Of a DNA stretch of 50,862 bases, positions 34,512 through 44,050 are shown in pieces. Numbering within the stretch: position 1 is the first letter of the stretch; every line of letters starts with the position of its first letter. A model generated the notes under the pieces. The model had not been told where the DNA came from and ran no database searches. It saw only the letters and a program-made list of their open reading frames with translations. Source of the stretch: Clostridia bacterium (lineage in GTDB: Bacteria > Bacillota > Clostridia > UMGS1883 > UMGS1540); assembly GCA_029006755.1 (NCBI GenBank), contig JAQXGO010000091.1, positions 1 to 50,862 of the forward strand, given 5' to 3'. The position numbers were made by a program, and so were the translations under genes.

Positions 34512-36875
34512 GTGAAGATATCATTAAATTGGATACAAGAATATGCAGATATTGCAGGCATCTCCCCAAAGGACTATGCGGAAGCTATGACATTGTCCGG
34601 GTCTAAGGTAGAGGGCTTTGCCGAAGTCGGTGAAGCCGTGCAGAACGTAGTGATAGGCAAAATTCTCGAAAAGGAAAAACACCCGGATGCAGATAGACTC
34701 TGGATATGTAAGGTCGATGTCGGTACGAGTGAAACGTTGCAAATTGTGACAGCCGCGCAAAATATGGAAGCCGGCGATACGGTTGCCGTTGCCCTGCATG
34801 GTGCCACTTTACCGGGCGGTATCACTATTAAAACCGGCAAGCTTCGCGGTGTGGTATCGCAAGGAATGTTCTGCTCCCACGAAGAGCTGGGGCTTTCCCT
34901 CTCTGATATTCCCGGTGCAGCAGAAGATGGCATTATTGTTTTTCCCAAGGCATATGCCCCCGGCACGAATGTGAAAAAGGTTGTAGGGCTCGATGATGTC
35001 GTGGTGGATTTTGAAATCACTTCCAACCGCCCGGATTGCCTCAGTGCCATTGGTCTTGGCCGTGAAACTGCCGCCACCTTTGGCAAGCCGTTTGTTACCC
35101 ACACTCCGAAAATGACCGGCAATGATGAAAATATAAATGACTTTATTAAAGTGCAAGTGCAGGCACCGGAAAAGTGTACCCGTTATATTGCGCGCGGAGT
35201 AAAGAATATCCGCATTGCGCCTTCTCCCCGTTGGATGCGTGACAGGCTCACTGCCAGCGGCATCCGGCCGATTAACAATATTGTCGATATTACAAACTAT
35301 GTGATGTTGGAATATGGTCAGCCCATGCACGCCTTTGACAGACGCTATTTAAAGGGCGGCGAGATTATCGTGCGCTGTGCCGCAGCAGACGAAACCATTA
35401 CTACCTTAGACGGTGTTTCGCGTAAGCTGGATTCAGATATGCTTGTGATTGCAGATGCCACGCGTGCAGTGGCCGTTGCCGGTGTTATGGGCGGCGAAAA
35501 CTCGGAAATTCAGTCGGATACTACGGAAGTTATTTTTGAATCGGCGATGTTCCATGGTCCTTCCGTGCGCCGTGCTGCAAAACGCTTAGGCTTACGGACA
35601 GAGTCCTCTGCTCGTTTTGAGAAGGGGCTGGACAGCACACTTTCTCTTGCCGCTGTCAACCGTGCTTGCGAGCTCGTAGAGCTTTTGGATGCCGGTACCG
35701 TAATCGGCGGTATGGTAGATATTTATCCCACGCCTTCTTGCGAGCGCGTCCTGCCTCTTGATGCGGATAAAATCAATCATTTCTTAGGCACCTCTATTCC
35801 CCGCGAGCGTATGGAAGAAATTCTGACAGCAATCGGATTCACCGTAAAGGGTGATCAAATATCTGTTCCCACCTTCCGCGCCGATGTGGAAGAATTTGCA
35901 GATGTAGCTGAGGAGATTGCCCGTTTTTACGGATATACAGAAATACCTGCAACTGCTCTCAGCAGCAGCGCGGGTATTGGCGGCCGTTCAAAAAGTCAGG
36001 CCATGGAGGAAAGAATTGCTGACATGCTTTCTGTGATGGGTTATTATGAGGTAATGACCTCCTCCTTCACAGAGCGCGGCGCGGCAGAGAAGTTAGGCAG
36101 AAGCAGTGAAGGCTGTATCTTCATCAAAAACCCCTTAGGAGAAGAAAATGCTGCCATGCGTAACACTTTGCTCCATACAAACCTGGAAGTTTTGGCGCAT
36201 AACGCAAACCAGCGCATTGCCAATGTGCGCACCTTCGAAATCGGCAAGATTTATAAGGATTTAGACGAAAAAACCTTGGCAAAGGAACCCAAGATGCTCT
36301 TTATCGGTGGCTATCACACGGATTTTTATGCCGTCAAGGGCGATTTGGAAGCACTTTTTGCTTCCTTGGGTGTATCGTCCGTCCGTTTTGAAACAGCGCC
36401 GGAAAATGCAACCTTCCATCCCGGTAAAACTGCAGCCATCTTTATCGGCGAGGAGGAAGCCGGTATCTTTGGTGCAATTCATCCGGAAATTGCAGGTCGC
36501 TATGGCCTTGAAACAGAAGTATTTGCTGCGGAAATTGCATTGGATGCAATCCTTGCCAATGCAGCGGAAAACAAAACCTATAAAACCCTGGCACGCTTCC
36601 CGGCTGTCACGCGTGACCTTGCGTTTCTAATTGACGATACTGTACAGGCAGGCAAAGTATATGAAGTGATTAAAAAGTACGCAGGCGGCCGTGCAGAGGA
36701 GATTGTTCTCTTTGATATATACAAAGGGAAACAGGTGCCGATGGGTAAAAAAAGCATGGCCTATAAAATCACTTTCCGTGCACAGGATAAGACACTGAGC
36801 GAACAGGATGTCAGCCGTGCATTAGATAAAATTGTACGGATGCTGGAAAAGGAATTAGGCGCATCATTACGATAG
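34512..36875 (+). CDS. pheT: Phenylalanyl-tRNA synthetase beta subunit
   Basis: 787 residues from a GTG start (34512) with AGGAGGG over the pheS stop. Order: tRNA-binding OB-fold (about 40-150), B3/B4 editing region (about 210-390), B5, catalytic-like core, and a C-terminal FDX-ACB domain (about 695-787, ARFPAVTRDLAFLID). Full length, no damage. Confidence 0.95.
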   Translation: MKISLNWIQEYADIAGISPKDYAEAMTLSGSKVEGFAEVGEAVQNVVIGKILEKEKHPDADRLWICKVDVGTSETLQIVTAAQNMEAGDTVAVALHGATLPGGITIKTGKLRGVVSQGMFCSHEELGLSLSDIPGAAEDGIIVFPKAYAPGTNVKKVVGLDDVVVDFEITSNRPDCLSAIGLGRETAATFGKPFVTHTPKMTGNDENINDFIKVQVQAPEKCTRYIARGVKNIRIAPSPRWMRDRLTASGIRPINNIVDITNYVMLEYGQPMHAFDRRYLKGGEIIVRCAAADETITTLDGVSRKLDSDMLVIADATRAVAVAGVMGGENSEIQSDTTEVIFESAMFHGPSVRRAAKRLGLRTESSARFEKGLDSTLSLAAVNRACELVELLDAGTVIGGMVDIYPTPSCERVLPLDADKINHFLGTSIPRERMEEILTAIGFTVKGDQISVPTFRADVEEFADVAEEIARFYGYTEIPATALSSSAGIGGRSKSQAMEERIADMLSVMGYYEVMTSSFTERGAAEKLGRSSEGCIFIKNPLGEENAAMRNTLLHTNLEVLAHNANQRIANVRTFEIGKIYKDLDEKTLAKEPKMLFIGGYHTDFYAVKGDLEALFASLGVSSVRFETAPENATFHPGKTAAIFIGEEEAGIFGAIHPEIAGRYGLETEVFAAEIALDAILANAAENKTYKTLARFPAVTRDLAFLIDDTVQAGKVYEVIKKYAGGRAEEIVLFDIYKGKQVPMGKKSMAYKITFRAQDKTLSEQDVSRALDKIVRMLEKELGASLR

Positions 36876-36901
36876 AAGGATAAAAGGAGTGCAGATTCAC
36901 T

Positions 36902-37450
36902 ATGGAATATACAATGAAAATTGCAGGATTGACAAGGGCTCTCCCCCTTTGTCCAATCGGTGAAGATTTATATATTGGCGCGTTTGTCATGTTTGGGGAC
37001 ACGGAACTTACCATTGCAGCAGCGGCAGAGCTTCTTAAAAAAGCCCCCGCTTTTGATGTCATTGTAACTGCAGAGTCAAAGGGGATTCCGTTGGCATACG
37101 AAATGGCACGGCAATCCGGCAAACCCTATATTGTTGCAAGAAAGGGCGAAAAGCTCTACATGCGTGACTGTATTTCGATCGATGTACAATCTATTACTAC
37201 GCAGAAGTTGCAAACGTTGTGCCTAGGCAGTGACGAGGTTTCTGTTATGCAAGGGAAGCGCATTTTGATTGTAGACGATGTTATCAGCACCGGTGCCTCT
37301 TTGCTTGCTGTTGAAACCTTACTGCAAAAGATCAATGCGAACATTGTCGGTAAAATGGCAGTGCTCGCAGAAGGGGATGCTGCAAGGCGTCATGATATTC
37401 AGTATTTGGAGGAATTGCCGCTGTTTCACAAAGACGGAACAAAAGTATGA
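36902..37450 (+). CDS. Phosphoribosyltransferase-family protein (Apt-like)
   Basis: 182 residues. Type-I PRTase with PRPP motif ILIVDDVISTGAS (about 121-133) and the N-terminal hydrophobic core. VTAESKGIPLAYEMARQSG and YIVARKGEKLYM resemble adenine phosphoribosyltransferase. The ribosome site AAAAGGAG is 12 nt or more upstream, so weakly spaced. It overlaps the next gene (ATGA). The purine preference is not certain, and housekeeping apt genes usually do not sit here. Confidence 0.75.
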   Translation: MEYTMKIAGLTRALPLCPIGEDLYIGAFVMFGDTELTIAAAAELLKKAPAFDVIVTAESKGIPLAYEMARQSGKPYIVARKGEKLYMRDCISIDVQSITTQKLQTLCLGSDEVSVMQGKRILIVDDVISTGASLLAVETLLQKINANIVGKMAVLAEGDAARRHDIQYLEELPLFHKDGTKV

Positions 37451-38913
37451 TAAATAACGAAAAAGATCCTATGTTGGGACGTGCCCTGCACGCATTCCTA
37501 CATAGGCTAATGTATCGAGTGGATTTACCCAAAAAAGAGAAGAACCAAATGAAGGAAGATTTATTGCGCCTTTTCTCTTATTATGAGGCACAAGGGCTTT
37601 CTCCGGCAGAGATTGAAAATCGCGTGGGGGGCGATATTTTCGGCAGCTTCTATACGCGGCCAAGTCCTGCACTTTGGTATCCTTTAGACAGTGCTGCAAA
37701 AATATATCCGCTGGCACTGACAAGTAGACGGATGACCAAGTTTCGAGTATCTGCCTATCTAAAGGATCCGGTAGAACCTTGTGTTTTGCAGGTGGCGTTA
37801 CTGTCAACTATCAAACGATTCCCGGTTTTCGCGACCAATTTGCGGCGCGGTTTTTTCTGGCATTATTTAGATGCCCTGCGCTGTCGCTTTGAGGTCCATG
37901 AAGAATCCAGGCCGCCTTGCAGTTACTTGTCGCAAAGCAGAAGGCGGACGCCTTGTTTTGAGGTACTTTATTATAAAAAGCGCATTGCACTGGAAGTGTT
38001 TCATGTTCTGACGGACGGTGGCGGTGCCATGGTCTTTCTCAAAACACTGATTGCCGAGTATTTACGGCTTTTAGGCGTTTCGCCTCAGTACGGAGCGGGC
38101 ATTTTGGATGTACAATCTTCTCCTTCTTTGGAAGAGCAGGAGGACAGCTTTCTGCATGTAATATCTTCAAAAGGCAAGGGAGGCTTTATGCAACCGTTTG
38201 CGGTGCAGCCGGGCGAAAAACGCCGAAAGGACCGTACCGGACGGATTTTGCAGTTTATTATGCCTGCAGATGCGCTTATCCGTGCTGCCCATAAAAGAGA
38301 TATTTCCGTAACGGGTTTTCTCACCGCATGTATGTTTGCAGCACTTTATCCGGCCGTTGCTTATGCAAAGCCGAACGAACCTTTGCAAATTCAAGTGCCG
38401 ATAAATCTTAGATCACGCTATGGAAGAAAGACATTGCGCAACTTCTCTCTGTATGCTGTCCTGCGCCTGCCGTATGAAAAAGCCGTATGTATGGATGATA
38501 TTTTTACTGCCGTACGTGAGCAGCTTGCAACCTATACGGAAAAGACTTTTTTAGACGGTATGCTTGCCAGCGCCGTTTCCATGGCACACAACCCGATTCT
38601 GCGTTTTGTCCCCTTAGGACTCAAGAACATGATTTGCCGTAAAATATACGGCATTTTAGGTGAAAAAACCCTTTCGGCTACGTTATCAAACATTGGCGTT
38701 GTACATGAGGATTTCGGTGGGAAGGTGGAAATGTTTGATGCCATCATTGGGACCTCGTGGCCTACAAATTTTAAATGCGGATTGATTTCCTACCAGGGAA
38801 CAGCTGTCCTCAGTATTGCCTCATCACTTCGAAATGTCTGCTTCGAGGATAGTTTATATCGTATTTTAGAAAAAGAGGGTATCAAAGCCCTTGTGGAGGG
38901 GACTGCAATATGA
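37447..38913 (+). CDS. Condensation-domain/alcohol-acetyltransferase-like protein
   Basis: 488 residues. An N-terminal extension of about 80 residues is followed by an acyltransferase of the condensation superfamily: EVFHVLTDGGGAMVF carries an HxxxDG motif (His plus Asp-Gly) typical of such enzymes, and the C-terminal half has the VPINLRSRYG stretch usual for the second lobe. No carrier-protein or adenylation domain, so not a peptide synthetase. Probably an acyl- or alcohol-transfer enzyme. Substrate unknown. Overlaps both neighbours (ATGA and ATGA). Confidence 0.65.
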   Translation: MINNEKDPMLGRALHAFLHRLMYRVDLPKKEKNQMKEDLLRLFSYYEAQGLSPAEIENRVGGDIFGSFYTRPSPALWYPLDSAAKIYPLALTSRRMTKFRVSAYLKDPVEPCVLQVALLSTIKRFPVFATNLRRGFFWHYLDALRCRFEVHEESRPPCSYLSQSRRRTPCFEVLYYKKRIALEVFHVLTDGGGAMVFLKTLIAEYLRLLGVSPQYGAGILDVQSSPSLEEQEDSFLHVISSKGKGGFMQPFAVQPGEKRRKDRTGRILQFIMPADALIRAAHKRDISVTGFLTACMFAALYPAVAYAKPNEPLQIQVPINLRSRYGRKTLRNFSLYAVLRLPYEKAVCMDDIFTAVREQLATYTEKTFLDGMLASAVSMAHNPILRFVPLGLKNMICRKIYGILGEKTLSATLSNIGVVHEDFGGKVEMFDAIIGTSWPTNFKCGLISYQGTAVLSIASSLRNVCFEDSLYRILEKEGIKALVEGTAI

Positions 38914-39560
38914 AAACATGCGATGCCTGTCAGGCAATAATCAGTGATAGCTTTTCGCACTGTCCACTATGTGGCATAGAACATACTGCAGACAGGACAA
39001 ACGCACTTTATCCCATCACAAAAAAACAACGAAGCGGCAGCCTGTATCGCATTAGCGTATGCGCACTTTGGCTTGGATGCATAGCTTCAGTAATCTGTAA
39101 TCTTTGCGTTGGGGGTGTACCCTGGTGCTTATATGTTCTCTGCGGCGCTTTTGTCTGTTATACAGCTTTTTTATCGTCTCGCCTTGTGGATACCGGTTTT
39201 ATCCAACCAATGACTTCCACCGGAATTTCTATTTCCATTCTTTTATTTGTGGTTGAACGTGTGACGGATTCCGGTAGATGGGCAACGCATATTGTGATTC
39301 CTTGTCTTTTATTTGGTGTCCTTCTTAGCGGCTCGGTAATTTATCTTTTTTGGTTTGATACGCAACGCAATCATTTCGCCGCACCCCTGCAAATCATTGC
39401 ATGTGCAATCTGTGCTATGCTCTTTGCTTGGTTAGGCTTTATGGAGATTCATTGGCCGATAATTGTTTTGTTCGCTTACTCTCTCGCAGTCGTCATTGTT
39501 ACTGCAATTCTTTATAGAAAGCCCTTTGCCGCAGAGTTTAAGAAGAAACTACATCGCTAA
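38910..39560 (+). CDS. DUF6320-like zinc-ribbon membrane protein
   Basis: 216 residues. N-terminal zinc ribbon CDACQ ... CPLCG (about 4-22), then a basic linker and about six hydrophobic segments in the rest, i.e. an integral membrane protein. Resembles DUF6320 proteins, which I know beside acyltransferase-like genes, as here. Function not known; possibly an anchor or partner of the preceding protein. Starts at an ATGA over its stop. Confidence 0.7.
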   Translation: MKTCDACQAIISDSFSHCPLCGIEHTADRTNALYPITKKQRSGSLYRISVCALWLGCIASVICNLCVGGVPWCLYVLCGAFVCYTAFLSSRLVDTGFIQPMTSTGISISILLFVVERVTDSGRWATHIVIPCLLFGVLLSGSVIYLFWFDTQRNHFAAPLQIIACAICAMLFAWLGFMEIHWPIIVLFAYSLAVVIVTAILYRKPFAAEFKKKLHR

Positions 39561-39727
39561 CGCAAGTTCATTACAGTAAATATTGCAAAATGTGTATACC
39601 ACATGAAGCATGAAAACCTCGTGTCTATATGAATATACACTATAGCATATATATGGAAGAAGGAAGGGCGGTATTTCGTTATACAATGAATTGCTGACAT
39701 TATGAGGATTTGAAAACACTGTTCCTG
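39561..39727. other. Intergenic, no gene seen
   Basis: AT-rich stretch after the DUF6320 gene. A weak 61-codon open frame on the minus strand has no ribosome site and is not credible. Nothing else found. Confidence 0.4.
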
Positions 39728-39866
39728 TCGACATATATGCTTTACGCGTCGATTAACCCAAAGCCTATGGCTTTAGCCAGTTTCTCCATATTCTTTGTAC
39801 CTTTTCTTCAGATCAAAAAGGCGCCTCAGCAAATGATTTATATCAATCTTTTGCTGAGGCTTTTTT
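39728..39866 (+). repeat. Intergenic repeat element, copy A
   Basis: About 140 bp matching copy B (46002-46139) block by block: TCGAC, the TACGC region, the CCCAAAGCC...GGCTTT mini-hairpin, AGTTT.TCCAT, TTTTC, then a terminal hairpin with core GCAAA.GATTT. Here the terminal hairpin is GCCTCAGCAAA (39823-39833) with TTTGCTGAGGC (39850-39860) plus six T and can serve as a terminator. Arms differ from copy B by compensatory changes. Confidence 0.6.
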
Positions 39867-39995
39867 ACTATCTCTATATATAAGAAATGTCTGCTTCATA
39901 TCCTACTATTTGAAATTTAAGCAACCTTTATTATATTCATGTGTATGGTCATTCTTAGATTGTTGTATATACGCCCTTTATTTTGTTCATGAAAA
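39867..39995. other. Intergenic, nothing recognised
   Basis: AT-rich stretch between repeat copy A and the terminator of the SLH gene. No coding region, promoter or structured RNA that I can support. Confidence 0.4.
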
Positions 39996-40021
39996 AGCGC
40001 CGACATTACTGTCGGCGCTTG
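39996..40021 (-). terminator. Terminator of the SLH gene
   Basis: AAGCGCCGACA (39996-40006) pairs perfectly with TGTCGGCGCTT (40011-40021) with a TTAC loop. In the minus strand it is followed by TTTTTC. It is 14 nt after the stop codon. Confidence 0.9.
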
Positions 40022-40035
40022 TAAAGAACGAACAA

Positions 40036-42000
40036 TTACATTGCATTTACTGCGTCATAGAACAGGCCCACAATCTTAGCAACCTGTGCTCTTGTTACAG
40101 GAGCACCAGGAGCAAATGTGCCATCGCCCATGCCATTCAGAATACCAACTTTTGTCAGTTCAGAAACTGCTTCCTTAGCATAATCGCTAATGCTTGCAGC
40201 ATCTGTGAATGTGATTTCTTCGCCCTGTGTCATTTTCTCGAATAAGCCAATTTCTTTGCCCATGTTGTAGAATACTGTAGCAACTTCTTCACGTGTGATG
40301 TCTCTATCAGCATCAAATTTCTCACCAAGGAACTTCAATGCGCCGAGCTTTTCTGCTGCTGCAATTTCTGCTGCTGCCCAGTGCTTTGCATCTGTTCCCA
40401 CAACATCCTTAGCATCGCCTTCTACCTTCAGAACACGAGAAGCTAATGCAACGAGCTGTGCAATGGTTGTCTTGCCTTCCGGAGCAAAGGAATCATCGGA
40501 CATACCCTTAATTACGCCGGCCTTAGTAAGCTTATCGATGGAGTCGGCCGCCCATGCATATGCAACCTTGTCAACATCATTAAACTTTTCGATACCCTTA
40601 TCGGAAGCTTCACCGGCAATGTCGCCTTTAGTCGGATCTTCTACAACAGGCTTATTATCTTCCTTCGGATCTTCCTTCGGATCTTCTTTCTTGTCGTCTT
40701 CAACAGGCTTATCTGTCAGGTTTGCACCAGTAGAAATAGACGGAGCGCTGGTAGAAGCTTTCTTAATTTCAACTGCATCGAATGCTTTTGCATCGCCAAC
40801 ATATGCAGGATGACCTTCAACTGTGTATGTTGCAGTTACTTTCACATAACCGAACTTACCGATATTCTCTTTGTCAAATTTATAAGTAGCTGTTGTTGCA
40901 CCTTCAATTGCTTGTTCATTTGTGCCTTCAGCATCATCTGCTACATACCACTGATATGCAAATGTGTATTCGCCAGCCTTGTAATCGTTCACTTCAACGA
41001 CAGCTTCTACGTCTTTGCCAGCAGTAATCTTTTTAATCTCTTCGCCTTCCGGAATTACAGGTACAGGCTTGTAGTCTTCTGCCGGATATACAAAGATTGC
41101 ACTCTCATCAGCTAAAGCTACAGCGCTTGCTGCAACGTTCGGCTCAACACTTCTGTCTGCCTTTGCTAATACATCAAAGGAAATCTTCTTTTCAACCAAA
41201 TCTTTAGTAATCGGAAGCTCTTTGGTTGTTGCACCTTCGATCACAGCACCGTCTGCATACCAAGTGATAACAGATACGTCACCTGTTGTCTTGTCTAATA
41301 CTTCAGGATCTGTATTACCGTTATTAAATGCATAACCTGCTACCAGTTTGCCATTGGGAACAGCATAGGTTGCCTCGTCAGCAATTGTCAATGTCAGGTC
41401 AGATGCTACAGGTGCAACAGGCATTGCGGAAATCTTAATTGTGCCTGTTTTATCTGTGACGGTTGCATTTGCTTTTTGTGCATCATCGCCGCCTTCTACT
41501 GCCTGATAAATGAAGTTGGTTACTGCAAGACCAGTTGCGCCAACTTCGAGTGCCTTAAATTTAAAGCTGAAGAGTGCTTCGGTTTCCAACGGAGCCGGAA
41601 CATCCGTTACACCATTCTGAAAATCTGCAACTGCAGCGTAGTTAATGGAACCTGCGCTCCAACTACGTCCACCCTGTACAAATGTGTTTGCTTCATCTAC
41701 AACGTACTTTTCATTTGTTGTGACTACAAGTTCAGATGCCTTAGTAACGGCTGTTGTGCCATCCTTCTTTACCGGCTGAATTTTTGCTGCATCATATGCA
41801 AAGGTAATTTCAGCTGCACGCATTGTTGTTTCTGTGGTACCAACGTGTACCTCAACCTCGAACACATCGTCCTTGTAGGCATCCTTAGAGAGCTTCAGCT
41901 CTACAGTTACGTTCGCAGGAACTGCAGCATATACTGAAATGCTTACAACAGAAAGAAGCATTACAAGTGCTGCAAGCACCGCTATTAATTTCTTTGTCAT
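40036..42000 (-). CDS. SLH-anchored surface protein with N-terminal cohesin-like domain
   Basis: 654 residues from MTKKLIAVLAA (GGAGG 7 nt upstream). Signal peptide about 1-26. Residues about 30-192 read like a cohesin-type beta-sandwich: a first strand VTVELKLSKDAYKDDVFEVE, then AAEITFAYDAAKIQPV, and a late LFSFKFKAL. Then two Ig-like stretches (about 200-300, 310-415), a charged linker with DPKEDPKED, and three S-layer homology domains (about 473-525, 530-590, 597-654). SLH domains bind secondary cell-wall polymers. The whole protein would display the cohesin-like domain on the cell surface. The next gene upstream ends in a dockerin. The cohesin call is from pattern alone. Confidence 0.75.
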   Translation of the reverse strand: MTKKLIAVLAALVMLLSVVSISVYAAVPANVTVELKLSKDAYKDDVFEVEVHVGTTETTMRAAEITFAYDAAKIQPVKKDGTTAVTKASELVVTTNEKYVVDEANTFVQGGRSWSAGSINYAAVADFQNGVTDVPAPLETEALFSFKFKALEVGATGLAVTNFIYQAVEGGDDAQKANATVTDKTGTIKISAMPVAPVASDLTLTIADEATYAVPNGKLVAGYAFNNGNTDPEVLDKTTGDVSVITWYADGAVIEGATTKELPITKDLVEKKISFDVLAKADRSVEPNVAASAVALADESAIFVYPAEDYKPVPVIPEGEEIKKITAGKDVEAVVEVNDYKAGEYTFAYQWYVADDAEGTNEQAIEGATTATYKFDKENIGKFGYVKVTATYTVEGHPAYVGDAKAFDAVEIKKASTSAPSISTGANLTDKPVEDDKKEDPKEDPKEDNKPVVEDPTKGDIAGEASDKGIEKFNDVDKVAYAWAADSIDKLTKAGVIKGMSDDSFAPEGKTTIAQLVALASRVLKVEGDAKDVVGTDAKHWAAAEIAAAEKLGALKFLGEKFDADRDITREEVATVFYNMGKEIGLFEKMTQGEEITFTDAASISDYAKEAVSELTKVGILNGMGDGTFAPGAPVTRAQVAKIVGLFYDAVNAM

Positions 42001-42031
42001 GCTAAAAACCTCCATTTTTTTTATCTTCCAA

Positions 42032-42066
42032 CGAGGGTGATAATGTGACAAGCAATATCACCCTCG
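42032..42066 (-). other. Hairpin between dockerin and SLH genes
   Basis: CGAGGGTGATA (42032-42042) pairs perfectly with TATCACCCTCG (42056-42066). No T-tract follows on the minus strand, so this is more likely a processing or stability hairpin (or leaky attenuator) than a full terminator between the two co-directional genes. Confidence 0.65.
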
Positions 42067-42079
42067 AATGGTACAAACA

Positions 42080-44011
42080 TTATTTGCTTGCGTTCCAGTT
42101 AGATCCTAATGTAGAATAGTCAAGTACGTTTACTATGCCATCTCCATTCAGGTCTGCTGCTACATTGTATTTTGCATTGCCGGGAACTGCATTCCATGCA
42201 CTTCCCAATGCAGAAATATCCAGAATGTTAACTGTATCATTAGCGTCTATGTCACCTGCACGCATGGCGGGCATTGCCAATGCAGAACCATCTCTCATTG
42301 TAACGCCTTCTTTGGTCACTGTCACTTCTACAGTTTCTGTGAAGTAACCGGGTCTTGCAATTTCAATGATATAATCGCCTAATGCAATTTTCTTCGTGCT
42401 CTTAAATGCAACGCCATTTTCTGCAACCTGTGCAAAAGCATCTATCTCTTCGCTTTCTTTATAAAGCTTCACTGTAGCCACATTTGCTGCCTTAGCAAGA
42501 GAACTAATGAATCCTGCATTTACTTCTACATCAACGCCGGCTAAGCCAATCTTATTCACAACAAAATCAAAGGTTTTTACAGAATCTGCGTAGCCATCTT
42601 TTTTGAATGTAGCGGTTGCACTATATGTTGCGGTATCTTCTTCCGCATCCACAGCCGGACGAGCCAACTCAACCTTACCTACAGCTGAGGCCCCTTCCAT
42701 GCTCGGGCTGGTCCATGCCCAAACAATTGAAACGCCGTCTTCTCCCCATGTATCTTTCAAATCAACAACTGCTTTACCATACTGTGCATCTTTCTCATCC
42801 GCATTTTCCGGGTAACCTTCAGCCGGTGCATCATAGTAACCGGCTTCGCCACCATACACAACATCAAAGACGGCCGCATCTGCTGCAATCTTTGTAGGTG
42901 CAGTCAGCTTAAAGCTCTTCACTTCTGTTGCCGTATAGTATTCATCCGGCTGAATTGTAATCGTAAAGGTTCTTTCTTCAACTGCATTGCCAAAGAGATA
43001 TGCAAACTTGTAGTTATTCCCTTCTACCAATGCAGCAGTTGCGGTTTCTTCAACCGGTGTTTCGCCATCCATGTACGAAATCTTAATTGCATTGGGAAGC
43101 GCTATATCCGTTGCCCAATCCGCATAAGCACCTTCAGCATTAATGGAGAACTCAACTTCACCATCAGCAACCTGATCTGCAATTGTAACTGTACCGGATG
43201 CCTTCATGCTTGCGGAGAAAGCTTCGCCAAGCATTTTACCGTTTGCATAAGTTGCTTTCATTTCAACATCAACGGAAGAAATGGTTTCTATTCCGCTAAC
43301 TACAGTCCATGCAATTGTCGCTGTCTTGTTTTCTGCATCTACTACAAACTTGTCAGCTGTAAGTTCTACCTGAGATGCACCTTTATTGATGATAATCTTA
43401 TCAATATCACTTGTGTAATCTGCAGGAATTTCAGGGAATGCATTGGTTGCATCTTTTACAAGATCAAAGACTAAATCTTCGCCTTTGTACCATGTGCCTT
43501 GCAGCTTAAGGTGCGGACTGGCCGGAGCAGCCTCAACAGGTCTATACTTTTGCACTTCTGTTACATCAGTACCACCGGCGAAAACAGTAATAAACTGACC
43601 GCCCTTTGCATCTACCTTCGGCTTGAAGTTAAAAGTAAAGGTACCAACGCCTTCATTAAAAACAATGTTGCCATCTTCTTGACCTACTTGGTCAATGTAA
43701 ACAACACGATCTTGTAATGTTTTGCCTTCAACTTCGCTGTTCACAAAGTCTGCTAAAGCAGTCTCAGATTCGCCTTCAGCCTGTGTCCCACGAACAGCCA
43801 AAATTGTAACATTCAAATCCTCAACTACTGCATCTGCGCCCGCAGTAATTGTACCTGTAACCGTCATTACTTCGGTTTCATCATTGTAGTCTACACTTGT
43901 CAGTGCGACAGTATTTGCACTGCCCTCTCCAAGTGCGACCATGGGAAGCATAGACAGTGCCAATACAGAAGCAACAACTATCTTCCACACTTTCTTCTTT
44001 CCTTTCATCAT
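42080..44011 (-). CDS. Secreted dockerin-containing protein
   Basis: 643 residues. Signal peptide about 1-28. The bulk is several beta-sandwich-like stretches without a recognised catalytic domain. The last about 59 residues form a type-I dockerin: two Ca-binding loops, DIDANDTVNILD and DLNGDGIVNVLD, each followed by the helix with LGSAWNA / LGSNWNA. Dockerins bind cohesins, and a cohesin-like SLH protein is encoded directly downstream. No carbohydrate-active domain is seen, so it may be structural. Start at ATGATG with AAAGGGG upstream; long structured leader. Confidence 0.85.
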   Translation of the reverse strand: MMKGKKKVWKIVVASVLALSMLPMVALGEGSANTVALTSVDYNDETEVMTVTGTITAGADAVVEDLNVTILAVRGTQAEGESETALADFVNSEVEGKTLQDRVVYIDQVGQEDGNIVFNEGVGTFTFNFKPKVDAKGGQFITVFAGGTDVTEVQKYRPVEAAPASPHLKLQGTWYKGEDLVFDLVKDATNAFPEIPADYTSDIDKIIINKGASQVELTADKFVVDAENKTATIAWTVVSGIETISSVDVEMKATYANGKMLGEAFSASMKASGTVTIADQVADGEVEFSINAEGAYADWATDIALPNAIKISYMDGETPVEETATAALVEGNNYKFAYLFGNAVEERTFTITIQPDEYYTATEVKSFKLTAPTKIAADAAVFDVVYGGEAGYYDAPAEGYPENADEKDAQYGKAVVDLKDTWGEDGVSIVWAWTSPSMEGASAVGKVELARPAVDAEEDTATYSATATFKKDGYADSVKTFDFVVNKIGLAGVDVEVNAGFISSLAKAANVATVKLYKESEEIDAFAQVAENGVAFKSTKKIALGDYIIEIARPGYFTETVEVTVTKEGVTMRDGSALAMPAMRAGDIDANDTVNILDISALGSAWNAVPGNAKYNVAADLNGDGIVNVLDYSTLGSNWNASK

Positions 44012-44050
44012 TTTCTTACCCCTTTCCTTAATATGAAATGTTTGTTATGG

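Noticed and set aside
40640-40700. Short tandem repeat of about 12 bases (GGATCTTCCTTC type)
   Set aside because: It encodes the DPKEDPKED linker of the SLH protein; a protein linker, not a DNA repeat element or CRISPR.
40295-40813. 172-codon serine-rich open frame on the plus strand
   Set aside because: Antisense to the alanine-rich SLH protein; serine comes from reversed codons.
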